Assembly (NCBI GenBank): GCA_017051695.1
Contig: JAFIDK010000008.1
Location: 110,485 to 174,484, forward strand
From: Algoriphagus aestuarii
Lineage (GTDB): Bacteria > Bacteroidota > Bacteroidia > Cytophagales > Cyclobacteriaceae
Direction: 5' to 3'
Length of the DNA stretch: 64,000 nt
Shown here: positions 50,400 to 58,790 of the stretch, in pieces
How the letters are laid out: each line of letters starts with the position of its first letter
Position numbering within the stretch: the first letter of the stretch is position 1
Notes under the pieces: generated by a model
Seen by the model: only the letters and a program-made list of their open reading frames with translations
What the model was told of the DNA's origin: nothing
Database searches by the model: none
Program-made: the position numbers and the translations under genes

Positions 50400-51371
50400 T
50401 TATTTGATCCTTAATTCTGCGAATTCTTTTGCAAAATAGGTCAAAATCACTTTCGCTCCAGACCTTCGAATACTTGTCAATACCTCTAGCATTGCTCTTT
50501 CAGGATCAATCCAACCTTTTTCTGCAGCTGCTTTAACCATACTGTATTCCCCAGACACATTGTACGCGGCAATTGGAACAGGATAATTATCCTGAAGCAG
50601 CTTTATAATATCCAAATAGGCCAAGGCTGGCTTTACCATTAAAAAATCAGCACCTTCTTCTAAATCCAAATCTGCTTCTATTAATGCCTCTTGACTATTT
50701 GCAGGATTCATCTGATAGGTCTTTTTATCCCCAAACTTAGGAGCAGAATCTAGAGCATCTCTAAAAGGGCCGTAAAATGCACTTGCATACTTAGCGGTGT
50801 AAGACATAATTGAAGTCTCAGAAAACCCATGATCATCTAACATCTCTCGGATATACCCAACTCTTCCGTCCATCATATCAGAAGGCCCAATAATATCAAC
50901 CCCAGCATCAGCTTGAGCCAAAGACATCTTCCCAAGGATTTCTAGTGTCTCATCATTTAAAATCTTCCCGTTTTTAACAACTCCGTCATGGCCATCACTA
51001 CTGTAAGGATCCATCGCCACATCTGACATGAGGCACAATTCAGGGAAATTCCGCTTTATTTCTCTAAGCCCTTTTAAATAAAAAGTATCAGGATTATAAG
51101 ATTCAGTTGCCATAGAGTCTTTTAAACTCTCAGGATATGCTGGAAAAACATCAAAAGTTTTTATGCCTAGTTTCATACAGGCCTCTATTTCCTTTAACAT
51201 GGTATCAATAGAAAACCTATAAATACCAGGCATAGAATCCACCTCAATCTTTTTATCGGCTCCATCGAGTAAAAACATTGGGAAAATCAAATCATTTACA
51301 GATAACGATGTTTCTTCTACGAGATTACGAATGGCTTCTGATTTCCTATTTCTTCTTGGGCGTCTATTCAT
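50400..51371 (-). CDS. hemB: Porphobilinogen synthase (delta-aminolevulinate dehydratase)
   Basis: 323 aa from ATG at 51371; a TTG 8 codons earlier lies just behind a -7 promoter element and is rejected. The active-site lysines are in TAKYASAFYGPFRDA and FLMVKPALAYLDII. The usual zinc-binding Cys residues are replaced: MSDVAMDPYSSDGHDGVV has Ala/Asp/Asp, so this is the magnesium-type enzyme. It condenses two aminolevulinates into porphobilinogen. Transcribed alone, with terminator. Confidence 0.96.
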   Translation of the reverse strand: MNRRPRRNRKSEAIRNLVEETSLSVNDLIFPMFLLDGADKKIEVDSMPGIYRFSIDTMLKEIEACMKLGIKTFDVFPAYPESLKDSMATESYNPDTFYLKGLREIKRNFPELCLMSDVAMDPYSSDGHDGVVKNGKILNDETLEILGKMSLAQADAGVDIIGPSDMMDGRVGYIREMLDDHGFSETSIMSYTAKYASAFYGPFRDALDSAPKFGDKKTYQMNPANSQEALIEADLDLEEGADFLMVKPALAYLDIIKLLQDNYPVPIAAYNVSGEYSMVKAAAEKGWIDPERAMLEVLTSIRRSGAKVILTYFAKEFAELRIK

Positions 51372-51392
51372 CACAGATTTATTTTTCTTGGA

Positions 51393-51400
51393 CAAAGGTA
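51393..51400 (-). promoter_or_regulatory. Candidate -7 element of hemB (TACCTTTG)
   Basis: On the minus strand TACCTTTG matches TAnnTTTG, 21 bases before the ATG at 51371. It overlaps the region of an alternative TTG start, which argues for the ATG. Confidence 0.5.
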
Positions 51401-51470
51401 ATATTGAGAACTTCTTTGAGGAAACAATTCCTGAACTATCAAAATACTTGAGAAAAGGAATTTCTATTGG

Positions 51471-52127
51471 TTAACTATTAAGAATCTCAGAAACCATCTC
51501 TACAGTTATTTCATTGTAATTTTGAATATAGAGATCACTTTTTGGCAATTCTTCCTTGGTGTGGGAAGAAAGTACAGCTACTACCTTCATCCCTGCTTTT
51601 AATCCGGCTGTAATTCCAGAAAACGAATCTTCAAAAACAACACAATCCTTTGGCATTACTTTCAAATTATCTGCAGACTTCAAATACACCTCAGGATCAG
51701 GTTTATGTTTAGTCACATTTTCACTTGCCAAGACAGACCCAAAGTAGGGAAACAAATCCAATTTCCCTGCTATCAGTTCTAGGTTTGCCATGGGAGCAGA
51801 TGTTGCCACACCGGTTTTAAAACCATTTGAGTGCAACTGATGAAAGAATTCCAAAAACCCAGTTATTGGGTCCACATGATATTGATATATTTCTCGAAAA
51901 AGACCTTCTTTTTCTTCCTCCAACTCCAAAAGCTCTTTTCCTTCAATTTTTCTTTCAAAAAAATGACTCATTATATAGGAATTGCTTTTACCATACATAT
52001 GTTCAGCAAACTCCTCTTCTGTAGGTTGAAGATTTCTTTTTGCAAAGAATTGCTGAAATGCAATTGAGTGAAACGGATTGGTATGACAAATCACTCCATC
52101 CATGTCGAATATTACCGCTTTGTTCAT
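51471..52127 (-). CDS. HAD-superfamily phosphatase/phosphomutase (beta-phosphoglucomutase-like)
   Basis: 218 aa from ATG at 52127; the frame extends to 52175 but passes through the rocD terminator, so that start is rejected. Motif I AVIFDMDGV (nucleophile Asp), motif II GVATSAPMANL (Thr/Ser), Lys in VTKHKPDPEVY and motif III VVFEDSFSGITAGLKAGM are present. The cap domain between residues 17 and 85 is the small alpha-helical C1 type. The substrate may be a sugar phosphate; it cannot be given. Confidence 0.88.
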   Translation of the reverse strand: MNKAVIFDMDGVICHTNPFHSIAFQQFFAKRNLQPTEEEFAEHMYGKSNSYIMSHFFERKIEGKELLELEEEKEGLFREIYQYHVDPITGFLEFFHQLHSNGFKTGVATSAPMANLELIAGKLDLFPYFGSVLASENVTKHKPDPEVYLKSADNLKVMPKDCVVFEDSFSGITAGLKAGMKVVAVLSSHTKEELPKSDLYIQNYNEITVEMVSEILNS

Positions 52128-52130
52128 TTT

Positions 52131-52174
52131 ATTTTTAAAAAAAAGTCGCTTTCCGTGGACAACAGAAAGCGACA
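52131..52174 (-). terminator. Rho-independent terminator of rocD
   Basis: On the minus strand gtcgctttc-tgttgtccacg-gaaagcgac is followed by eight T residues, directly behind the rocD stop. Confidence 0.9.
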
Positions 52175-52194
52175 TAAAATCAGTTCACATGAAA

Positions 52195-53433
52195 TTATTT
52201 TTTATCAAATTCAGAAATCACTTTTTCTATGATATCACAGCACTCGTGAATCTGCTCTTCTGTCATCACTAAAGGAGGAGCAAAACGGATGATATTTCCG
52301 TGGGTAGGCTTCGCCAATAGTCCATTACTCGCCAAAGCAATACAAATATCCCAAGCCGTTGAACTTTCCTCCGTATCATTAATTACTACCGCGTTTAGTA
52401 GTCCTTTGCCTCTCACCAGCTTTGCGATAGCGTATTTATCAACTACTTTTTGAATTCGGTTTCGGAAAATCTCCCCAAGTTTCTGCGCATTTTCAGCCAA
52501 CTTTTCATCTTTAACTACGTCTAACGCTGCCATTGCCACTTTTGCTCCTAGAGGGTTCCCCCCAAATGTAGATCCGTGCTGCCCTGGCTTTATCACTTCC
52601 ATCACATGATCGTCAGCCAGCACGGCAGAAACTGGATAAAAACCACCTGAAATAGCTTTACCCAAAATCAACATGTCAGGTTTTACATTTTCATGGTCGA
52701 CAGCCAATAATTTCCCGGTACGTGCTATACCAGTTTGTATTTCATCAGCGATAAACAACACCTGCTTCTCTTTACATAATTGGTCGGCTTTACTTAAATA
52801 CCCCTCATCCGGCACATAAACCCCAGCTTCTCCTTGAATAGGCTCTACTAAAAAACCTACTACATTTGGCTGCGCCAAAGCTTCGCTTAGTGCCTCTATA
52901 TTATTATATGGTATCCTGATAAATCCTTCGGTATATGGACCAAAATTCTTTCTGGCATTCTGATCATTAGAAAAGGAAATGATGGTAGTTGTCCTTCCAT
53001 GAAAATTATTTTCTGCAACTATAATTTTCGCTTGATTTTCTGCCACTCCTTTCCTTTCATAGCCCCATTTTCTGGCTATTTTAATTGCTGTCTCCACACC
53101 TTCAGCACCGGTATTCATTGGTAGTACTTTATCATATCCAAAGTACTCCGTTACGTATTTTTCAAATGGCCCCAAGACATCATTATGAAATGCCCTTGAA
53201 GTTAAGGTTAATGTATTGGCCTGCTCAATCAACGCATTTTTAATTCTAGGATGACAATGCCCTTGGTTGACTGCAGAATAAGCAGAAAGAAAATCGTAAT
53301 ACTTTTTACCCTCTACATCCCAAAGAAAAACTCCTTCTCCTTTAGCAAGCACAACAGGTAGCGGATGGTAGTTATGCGCACCATATTTATCTTCTAGTTC
53401 AATCGCTTCTGAGCTTGATGTGATTGTTTGCAT
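52195..53433 (-). CDS. rocD: Ornithine--oxo-acid transaminase
   Basis: 412 aa. [49 protein letters not shown] is the hallmark start; [45 protein letters not shown] and the PLP lysine in [10 protein letters not shown] are in place. It transfers the delta-amino group of ornithine to 2-oxoglutarate, linking arginine, proline and glutamate. A TAnnTTTG motif at 53472-53479 on the minus strand could be its promoter. Confidence 0.94.
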   Translation of the reverse strand: MQTITSSSEAIELEDKYGAHNYHPLPVVLAKGEGVFLWDVEGKKYYDFLSAYSAVNQGHCHPRIKNALIEQANTLTLTSRAFHNDVLGPFEKYVTEYFGYDKVLPMNTGAEGVETAIKIARKWGYERKGVAENQAKIIVAENNFHGRTTTIISFSNDQNARKNFGPYTEGFIRIPYNNIEALSEALAQPNVVGFLVEPIQGEAGVYVPDEGYLSKADQLCKEKQVLFIADEIQTGIARTGKLLAVDHENVKPDMLILGKAISGGFYPVSAVLADDHVMEVIKPGQHGSTFGGNPLGAKVAMAALDVVKDEKLAENAQKLGEIFRNRIQKVVDKYAIAKLVRGKGLLNAVVINDTEESSTAWDICIALASNGLLAKPTHGNIIRFAPPLVMTEEQIHECCDIIEKVISEFDKK

Positions 53434-53471
53434 GTTTTTCTTATTTTTGTATTCTCAATTTACTCTTTCGA

Positions 53472-53479
53472 CAAAAATA
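53472..53479 (-). promoter_or_regulatory. Candidate -7 element of rocD (TATTTTTG)
   Basis: On the minus strand TATTTTTG matches TAnnTTTG 39 bases before the rocD ATG. It is in the short divergent spacer shared with the DUF5522 gene. Confidence 0.4.
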
Positions 53480-53502
53480 GAATATTTGAAGTACCACTCT
53501 GC

Positions 53503-53661
53503 ATGAAATCGGAAAAGAACGCACAAAGTCAAGGTACTTTAACATCTGAAGATTACTATTTTACCGAAGAAGGACTGATGGTTTTCACAAGACACTATCA
53601 TTTAAAGAGAGGATATTGCTGCGAAAACGGGTGTAAACACTGCCCCTACAGAAAACGGTAA
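53503..53661 (+). CDS. DUF5522 family Cys-rich small protein
   Basis: 52 aa from ATG at 53503; the upstream extension from 53428 is rejected because it crosses the promoter region and is not conserved in character. The C-terminus GYCCENGCKHCPYRKR holds four Cys spaced as C-C-x3-C-x2-C, the conserved signature of DUF5522. A metal (zinc or iron-sulfur) site is likely. The function is unknown. It lies upstream of rpmB and downstream of the divergent rocD. Confidence 0.82.
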   Translation: MKSEKNAQSQGTLTSEDYYFTEEGLMVFTRHYHLKRGYCCENGCKHCPYRKR

Positions 53662-53762
53662 ATTAAAAGGGAATAATTTCAATCCCTTTGTTGTTAATTC
53701 CCAAAAAGTTCCGATATTTGCAGACTCATTACAGAAACGCATACAAATTACGATACAATATC

Positions 53763-54005
53763 ATGGCAAAAGTTTGTGACATTACCGGAAAAAGACCTCG
53801 CGTAGGTAACAACGTGTCCCATGCAAACAACAAAACCAAGCGTAGATTCTACCCAAATCTTCACAAGAAGACTTTCTACGTTCCTGAGGAAGACGCATGG
53901 ATCACACTTAAAGTGTGCACTAAGGCATTGAAGACTATCAATAAGAAAGGTATCTCTGCAGTTTTGAAAGAAGCGCAGGATTCTGGCATGATCGTAATCA
54001 GATAA
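53763..54005 (+). CDS. rpmB: 50S ribosomal protein L28
   Basis: 80 aa from ATG at 53763. MAKVCDITGKRPRVGNNVSHANNKTKRRFYPNL is the standard L28 opening. The longer frame back to 53688 is rejected. First gene of the rpmB-rpmG-DUF4295 block. Confidence 0.97.
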   Translation: MAKVCDITGKRPRVGNNVSHANNKTKRRFYPNLHKKTFYVPEEDAWITLKVCTKALKTINKKGISAVLKEAQDSGMIVIR

Positions 54006-54035
54006 TCAAAGTCACGACCTTAAATAAACACGAAG

Positions 54036-54218
54036 ATGGCTAAGAAAGGAAACAGAGTACAGGTGATTTTGGAATGCACGGAGCACAAGACTTCTGGCAT
54101 GCCAGGTACTTCTAGATACATCACTACCAAGAACAGAAAAAACACCACTGAAAGATTGGAATTGAAAAAATTCAACCCAATTCTTAAAAAAGTGACTGTT
54201 CACAAAGAAATCAAGTAA
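54036..54218 (+). CDS. rpmG: 50S ribosomal protein L33
   Basis: 60 aa. [45 protein letters not shown] is L33. Only one Cys remains, so the zinc site is absent (C-minus form). It lies 30 bases after rpmB. Confidence 0.97.
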   Translation: MAKKGNRVQVILECTEHKTSGMPGTSRYITTKNRKNTTERLELKKFNPILKKVTVHKEIK

Positions 54219-54254
54219 TTTAGCACAGGATTTTTCCTGTAAAACGAAAAAGAT

Positions 54255-54407
54255 ATGGCTAAGAAAGTAGTAGCAACACTGAAGAAAAAAGACGGTGTAA
54301 CTTACGCAAAAGTCATCAGAGCTGTAAAGTCTGATAAGACTGGTGCTTATACCTTCAGAGAAGAAATGGTTCCTTCCACTGCGGTACAGGAAACATTAAG
54401 CAAATAA
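54255..54407 (+). CDS. DUF4295 family protein
   Basis: 50 aa. MAKKVVATLKKKDGVTYAKV and GAYTFREEMVP match DUF4295, a basic protein always found in Bacteroidota next to rpmG and ftsY in my memory. It may be a ribosome-associated protein, although no function is proven. It starts 36 bases after rpmG and ends before a terminator. Confidence 0.9.
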   Translation: MAKKVVATLKKKDGVTYAKVIRAVKSDKTGAYTFREEMVPSTAVQETLSK

Positions 54408-54432
54408 TTGCCTAGTGCATCTTCATGCATTT

Positions 54433-54467
54433 AAGTCCCTCTGTCCAAAGGTCAGCAGGGACTTTTT
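54433..54467 (+). terminator. Rho-independent terminator before ftsY
   Basis: aagtccctctg-tccaaaggt-cagcagggactt with one bulge, followed by a T run. Confidence 0.8.
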
Positions 54468-54496
54468 CGTTATATTCCGCTTTTAAATAAAAAAAC

Positions 54497-55456
54497 ATGG
54501 GAATTTTTGGTTTCTTTTCTAAAGACAAGAAAGAAAGCCTAGATCAAGGCTTGCAGAAATCTAGCGAAAACATATTTTCCAAACTCAGCAAAGCTGTAGT
54601 CGGTAAGTCTAAAGTCGATGAAGAGATTTTAGATGAATTGGAAGAAATCTTGATTACTTCGGATGTCGGCGTGGATACGACCATCAAAGTCATCAGACGT
54701 ATAGAAGATAGGGTAGCTAGAGATAAATATGTCAACACTGAGGAGCTGGACAAAATCTTAAAAGAAGAAATATCCGGCCTATTAGAAGAAAATAATACCC
54801 AGGATTTACTCGATTTTGATATCCCAGAAGGTAAAAAGCCCTATGTCATCATGGTAGTAGGTGTCAATGGCGTAGGAAAAACCACCACTATTGGAAAACT
54901 TGCAAATCTTTTTAAGTCAGCAGGAAAGTCAGTCGTACTAGGTGCTGCCGATACTTTTAGAGCTGCTGCAGTAGATCAATTGATCCTTTGGGGTGATCGT
55001 GTAGGAGTACCAGTGATTTCTCACGGAATGAATACTGACCCTGCCTCGGTAGCATTTGATGCAGTCAAAACCGGTGTAGACAATAAAGCCGATGTGGTGA
55101 TCATTGATACTGCAGGAAGACTTCATACCAAAGTCAATTTGATGAACGAATTGGGCAAAATTAAGAGAGTTATGCAAAAGTTCATCCCTGACGCTCCTCA
55201 TGAAATCCTCTTAGTTTTAGATGGATCCACAGGACAAAATGCCTTTATTCAAGCAAAAGAATTTACCAAAGTCACTGAAATCACTTCCCTGGCGATTACC
55301 AAATTAGATGGAACAGCAAAAGGAGGTGTAGTTATTGGGATCTCAGACCAATTCAAAATCCCGGTAAAATACATTGGAGTAGGCGAAAAAATGACTGACC
55401 TCCAACTCTTTAATAGAAAGGAATTTGTCGATTCGCTTTTCACAAAGAAAAAGTAA
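54497..55456 (+). CDS. ftsY: Signal recognition particle receptor FtsY
   Basis: 319 aa. An N domain (residues about 20-105) precedes the GTPase: G1 VVGVNGVGKTTTIGKLA, the DTFRAAAVDQL box, G3 VVIIDTAGRLHTKVNLMNEL, G4 ITKLDGTAKGG. The acidic A domain of longer FtsY proteins is absent. It receives ribosome-SRP complexes at the inner membrane. A terminator follows. Confidence 0.97.
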   Translation: MGIFGFFSKDKKESLDQGLQKSSENIFSKLSKAVVGKSKVDEEILDELEEILITSDVGVDTTIKVIRRIEDRVARDKYVNTEELDKILKEEISGLLEENNTQDLLDFDIPEGKKPYVIMVVGVNGVGKTTTIGKLANLFKSAGKSVVLGAADTFRAAAVDQLILWGDRVGVPVISHGMNTDPASVAFDAVKTGVDNKADVVIIDTAGRLHTKVNLMNELGKIKRVMQKFIPDAPHEILLVLDGSTGQNAFIQAKEFTKVTEITSLAITKLDGTAKGGVVIGISDQFKIPVKYIGVGEKMTDLQLFNRKEFVDSLFTKKK

Positions 55457-55475
55457 AACAATCACCAAATTATAG

Positions 55476-55507
55476 ATACCCCGACTCACCTCGGGGTATT
55501 TTTTTTG
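55476..55507 (+). terminator. Rho-independent terminator after ftsY
   Basis: ataccccga-ctcacc-tcggggtat with nine pairs and eight T residues. Confidence 0.93.
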
Positions 55508-55575
55508 AAAAAAATTTGAACCTAATCCAATCTTTACCGTAATTTATTTTGATATCATTTTAACATCATAATAAC

Positions 55576-56427
55576 ATGGAAAAAATAACAAAACCTATGT
55601 CAGGATATTTTATGATCCTGTTTGTATTGGGCTTACTTGTATTTGCAGTTGCTCTGTTTATAAAGCAACTATTGATTATAGTAGGGATCTTATCTGTGAT
55701 TATAGCGCTTATTTCTGTGGCAGGATTTTTTATCGTTGAACCTAATAAAGCCATGATACTTTTGCTTTTTGGAGATTATAAAGGCAGTGTAAAAGCCAAT
55801 GGATTCTATTGGGTGAACCCGTTTATGACCAAGAAAAAAATCTCACTTCGAGTAAGAAACTTTGAAAACAAACCTGTCAAAGTAAATGACAAAATCGGTA
55901 ATCCGGTATTGATCGGAACGATTGTAGTTTGGCAAGTGGAAGACACATTCAAAGCTACTTTTGATGTGGATGATTACGAGAACTTTGTTCACTTACAATC
56001 AGATGCCGCTATCAGAAAAATGGCCGGACTTTATCCGTATGACAATTTTGAGGATGAAGAAGCTGAAATCACCTTACGTTCTGGTGTAGAGGATGTCAAC
56101 CATTCATTGGAACAGGAAATCAGCGAAAGGCTACATCATGCAGGGATTAAAGTAATCGAGGCAAGAATTTCTCATTTGGCTTATTCATCAGAAATCGCGT
56201 CAGCTATGCTTCAAAGACAACAAGCCACTGCAATCGTGGCAGCTCGTCAGAAAATCGTAGAAGGAGCTGTAGGAATGGTAGAAATGGCATTAGAAGACCT
56301 GAAAATGAAAGATATCATTGAGTTTGATGATGAGAAAAAAGCAGTGATGGTATCCAACCTGATGGTCGTCCTCTGCTCAGATAAGAGCGCCAGCCCAGTA
56401 CTTAATGTAGGCACCTTGAATCAATAA
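55576..56427 (+). CDS. SPFH (band 7/stomatin-like) domain membrane protein
   Basis: 283 aa. One or two N-terminal hydrophobic segments (residues about 8-50) are followed by the SPFH domain: FIVEPNKAMILLLFGDYKGSVKANGFYWVNPF, SLRVRNFENKPVKVNDKIGNPVLIGTIVVWQVEDTFKATFDVDDYENFV, then a helical tail (SEIASAMLQRQQATAIVAARQKIVEGAVG) that oligomerises. SPFH proteins organise membrane microdomains and often protect or regulate membrane proteases. It is the first gene of a three-gene operon; the next starts 2 bases later. Confidence 0.9.
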   Translation: MEKITKPMSGYFMILFVLGLLVFAVALFIKQLLIIVGILSVIIALISVAGFFIVEPNKAMILLLFGDYKGSVKANGFYWVNPFMTKKKISLRVRNFENKPVKVNDKIGNPVLIGTIVVWQVEDTFKATFDVDDYENFVHLQSDAAIRKMAGLYPYDNFEDEEAEITLRSGVEDVNHSLEQEISERLHHAGIKVIEARISHLAYSSEIASAMLQRQQATAIVAARQKIVEGAVGMVEMALEDLKMKDIIEFDDEKKAVMVSNLMVVLCSDKSASPVLNVGTLNQ

Positions 56428-56429
56428 AA

Positions 56430-56927
56430 ATGAGTAACCAAGTTTTTAATGAGAAGCAATCCTATAAGGGAAGTTGGATCATGTATTTAATCCTTCTGAC
56501 TGAAATCCCAACATTAATTTTAATGTTGGTGCTTTTTATTACTTCAGATGAAAAACAAGAAATGGGAATTGCTCTTGTAGTGGTAATTTTGGTCATGGCA
56601 TTGAGTTTTTTCCTTATTCTCTCGATTTCACTTGAAACCAGAATAGACCAATTCGGAATCAAGTATAAATACTCCCCTTTTATAAGAACTTGGCGGATCA
56701 TCCCAAAAAAAGAAATTATCGACATTCAGGTTATTTCATTCAATCCTATTTTTGACTTTGGGGGATATGGCATAAAAAGCAACAAAACCACCAAGCTATA
56801 CAACGTCCTAGCTGATGAAGGATTATTGGTGAACACAGGCGAAAAAAGAAAAATATTAATTGGAACTAGTGAAAGAAAAAAGCTAGAAGCTTTTCTGACT
56901 TTATGGAAGGAGGAAGTCGATGTCTAA
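56430..56927 (+). CDS. Two-helix membrane protein with PH-like tail, unrecognised
   Basis: 165 aa. Hydrophobic helices at about residues 14-35 and 46-66 are followed by a strand-rich cytosolic part (ETRIDQFGIKYKYSPFIRTWRIIPKKEIIDIQVISFNP) that reminds of bacterial PH-like domains. It begins 2 bases after the SPFH gene and overlaps the RHH gene by 8 bases, so it is likely an integral part of this operon. Function unknown. Confidence 0.68.
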   Translation: MSNQVFNEKQSYKGSWIMYLILLTEIPTLILMLVLFITSDEKQEMGIALVVVILVMALSFFLILSISLETRIDQFGIKYKYSPFIRTWRIIPKKEIIDIQVISFNPIFDFGGYGIKSNKTTKLYNVLADEGLLVNTGEKRKILIGTSERKKLEAFLTLWKEEVDV

Positions 56928-57096
56928 GAAAAAACCTTTTGCTTTGCGACTAGATGAAAATATGATGAAAGCAGTGGAAAAATGGGCAGCAGATGAATTC
57001 AGGAGTACCAATGGTCAATTAGAATGGATCATTCGAGAAGCCTTGAAAAAATCAGGGCGATTACCAAAGAGCAATTCTGATTCCTCCGAAGAATAA
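56920..57096 (+). CDS. Small Arc/MetJ-type ribbon-helix-helix protein (58 aa)
   Basis: ATG at 56920 overlaps the end of the preceding gene by 8 bases; a GGAGG-like stretch (aaggaggaag) stands 8-10 bases before, unusually good for this genome. MSKKKPFALRLDENMMKAVEKWA is the beta-strand/helix A of an RHH fold, EFRSTNGQLEWIIREALKK the second helix. The tail is Ser/Asp/Glu-rich. RHH dimers normally bind DNA operators. It could regulate the SPFH operon, although similar domains can have other roles. Confidence 0.78.
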   Translation: MSKKKPFALRLDENMMKAVEKWAADEFRSTNGQLEWIIREALKKSGRLPKSNSDSSEE

Positions 57097-57117
57097 TCTG
57101 GTTTTTACCTACCTGAC

Positions 57118-58614
57118 TTACTCTTGCAATTCTGGATTATAAAGTATTTGTTCATTTTCAAAATCATACAAAGTCAAAGCTCTCAACTCATAATATGCCA
57201 TCCAAAAATCCTTCAAAGAACTAAAAAAAGCCCGTTTATTGGTATCTTTTTCATTCTGGGCAATGTTGAGATCAGAAATGGTCACATTTCCTGTTTGGTA
57301 GCGATTTAGCGCTATCTGGTATCTTTTTTCCGCAACTTCATCCGACTTTTGGGTTACTTTTATTCGTTCTCTTATCATCAAGAAATTCCTCACTTTAGTG
57401 AAAATTTCCTGTTCAAAATTAATTGTCTCCTGCTCGACTTCATACTCAGTCAATTGCTGATTGGCCAAAGCTTGAGACATTCTCGCCTTGTTTCTTCCCC
57501 AATCCAAAATCGGAACCGATATACCTAAATTCACCAAAGCCTGCGTATTAGGATTATTATAGATATCAGACCAGGTAAATGCGGCATTGTTATAGCCATA
57601 ACTTGCATTTAGATTCATGGCTAAACGCTGTCCTTTGGCATCTGCAACTTGGGCTTCAGATTCCAACCTGCGTCTATCAAATCCCAGTGCTTCTGATCGG
57701 TTCTGGAAAGCATAGGCAATTGCCTCATCAATATTCACATCAAAATCAGGGATCTCATTCGGTGAGAGCAACTTGATTTTGGCATATTGATTAAGACCGA
57801 TGTAGGAGTTAACTGCCAAAGACGATTTCTCGAGATCGAGCTGAGCTTGTGCTAAATCTTGTTTTGCCTGAAGAGTCTGCAACTCAACCTGAAGAAGTTT
57901 GTCCTCAAATGTGGCTCCGATCTCATATCGCTTCTGCTCTATCGCAAAGATATCTTCCGTGTTTTTAAGGTTTTTAGAGGCAATATCAAAATTTACCTGA
58001 GCGATTAAATAATCGAAAAACAATTCAGTCACCATCATGGAAATCAATTCAGCTTCCTCTACAAATTCTCGTTTACTTTCTTCGAAAATCAATGGTTCTA
58101 TTTTCTTATCCCATTTGTAAGGATTATATGCAAAAATCGGCTGGCTTAAACTGACATTTAATGGTATCCCAGACCACCTCGTTTGAACTTCATTATCGTC
58201 AGCCAAAAAATTATCAAATCGATTAGTAGAGGTGTTCACTGAAATTACTCCGCCCGTTGGTGCGATAACTTGCTGTAACCCTAGCCCGAGATCAATAAAA
58301 TTCTGATTAACTTCTCGGAATTCTATCGTTCCGTCCGGCTGTTCGACACTGTTAAATGCTTGGGAATAGGCAGGTACGGTACCAGTCAGTCGCAATTGAG
58401 GGTTATAATTGGATTTAAAAAATCGGTATCTCCAGTAACGGTTTTCTTTTCTTGTTTTGGCACGAAGCGAGGCTGGAGACCGGTCTTTCGCCCTTTGCAC
58501 CATATCGTGAAGTGTGTAGGTCACAGAATCCTGTGCAATCACTTTTTGATTAGAGAATAGTAACAATGCAAAAATGGCAAATCCAAAAACATGCAAAAGG
58601 CTACAATTTTTCAT
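57118..58614 (-). CDS. TolC-like outer-membrane efflux protein
   Basis: 498 aa. A signal peptide ends at KVIAQ (about residue 28). The two repeated halves of TolC are visible as long amphipathic helices (LISMMVTELFFDYLIAQVNFDIASKNLKNTEDIFAIEQKRYEIG and EQEIFTKVRNFLMIRERIKVTQKSDEVAEKRYQIALNRYQTG) and barrel strands near LNASYGYNNAAF and LGISVPILDWGRNKARM. It should be the outer-membrane exit duct for an efflux or type I secretion system, but no adaptor or pump gene is adjacent. Convergent with the RHH gene. Confidence 0.9.
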   Translation of the reverse strand: MKNCSLLHVFGFAIFALLLFSNQKVIAQDSVTYTLHDMVQRAKDRSPASLRAKTRKENRYWRYRFFKSNYNPQLRLTGTVPAYSQAFNSVEQPDGTIEFREVNQNFIDLGLGLQQVIAPTGGVISVNTSTNRFDNFLADDNEVQTRWSGIPLNVSLSQPIFAYNPYKWDKKIEPLIFEESKREFVEEAELISMMVTELFFDYLIAQVNFDIASKNLKNTEDIFAIEQKRYEIGATFEDKLLQVELQTLQAKQDLAQAQLDLEKSSLAVNSYIGLNQYAKIKLLSPNEIPDFDVNIDEAIAYAFQNRSEALGFDRRRLESEAQVADAKGQRLAMNLNASYGYNNAAFTWSDIYNNPNTQALVNLGISVPILDWGRNKARMSQALANQQLTEYEVEQETINFEQEIFTKVRNFLMIRERIKVTQKSDEVAEKRYQIALNRYQTGNVTISDLNIAQNEKDTNKRAFFSSLKDFWMAYYELRALTLYDFENEQILYNPELQE

Positions 58615-58790
58615 AGAGTCAAATCAAATAGTATGTTTCAAAAAAGAATTGAACTAAAATAATGATAGATTAATGGGAAGCAAAAGGCTTTGGAAAATCA
58701 AATGCTAAATATTCCTAAAGAATTAAAAGAATATCCAGAACTGGACTACTCCACCTTCTTTATTAACTTGCGTCATCAAAAATCCCCTGA

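Noticed and set aside
52128-52175. Longer start of the HAD phosphatase
   Set aside because: This segment is the rocD terminator hairpin; the HAD motif I starts directly behind ATG 52127.
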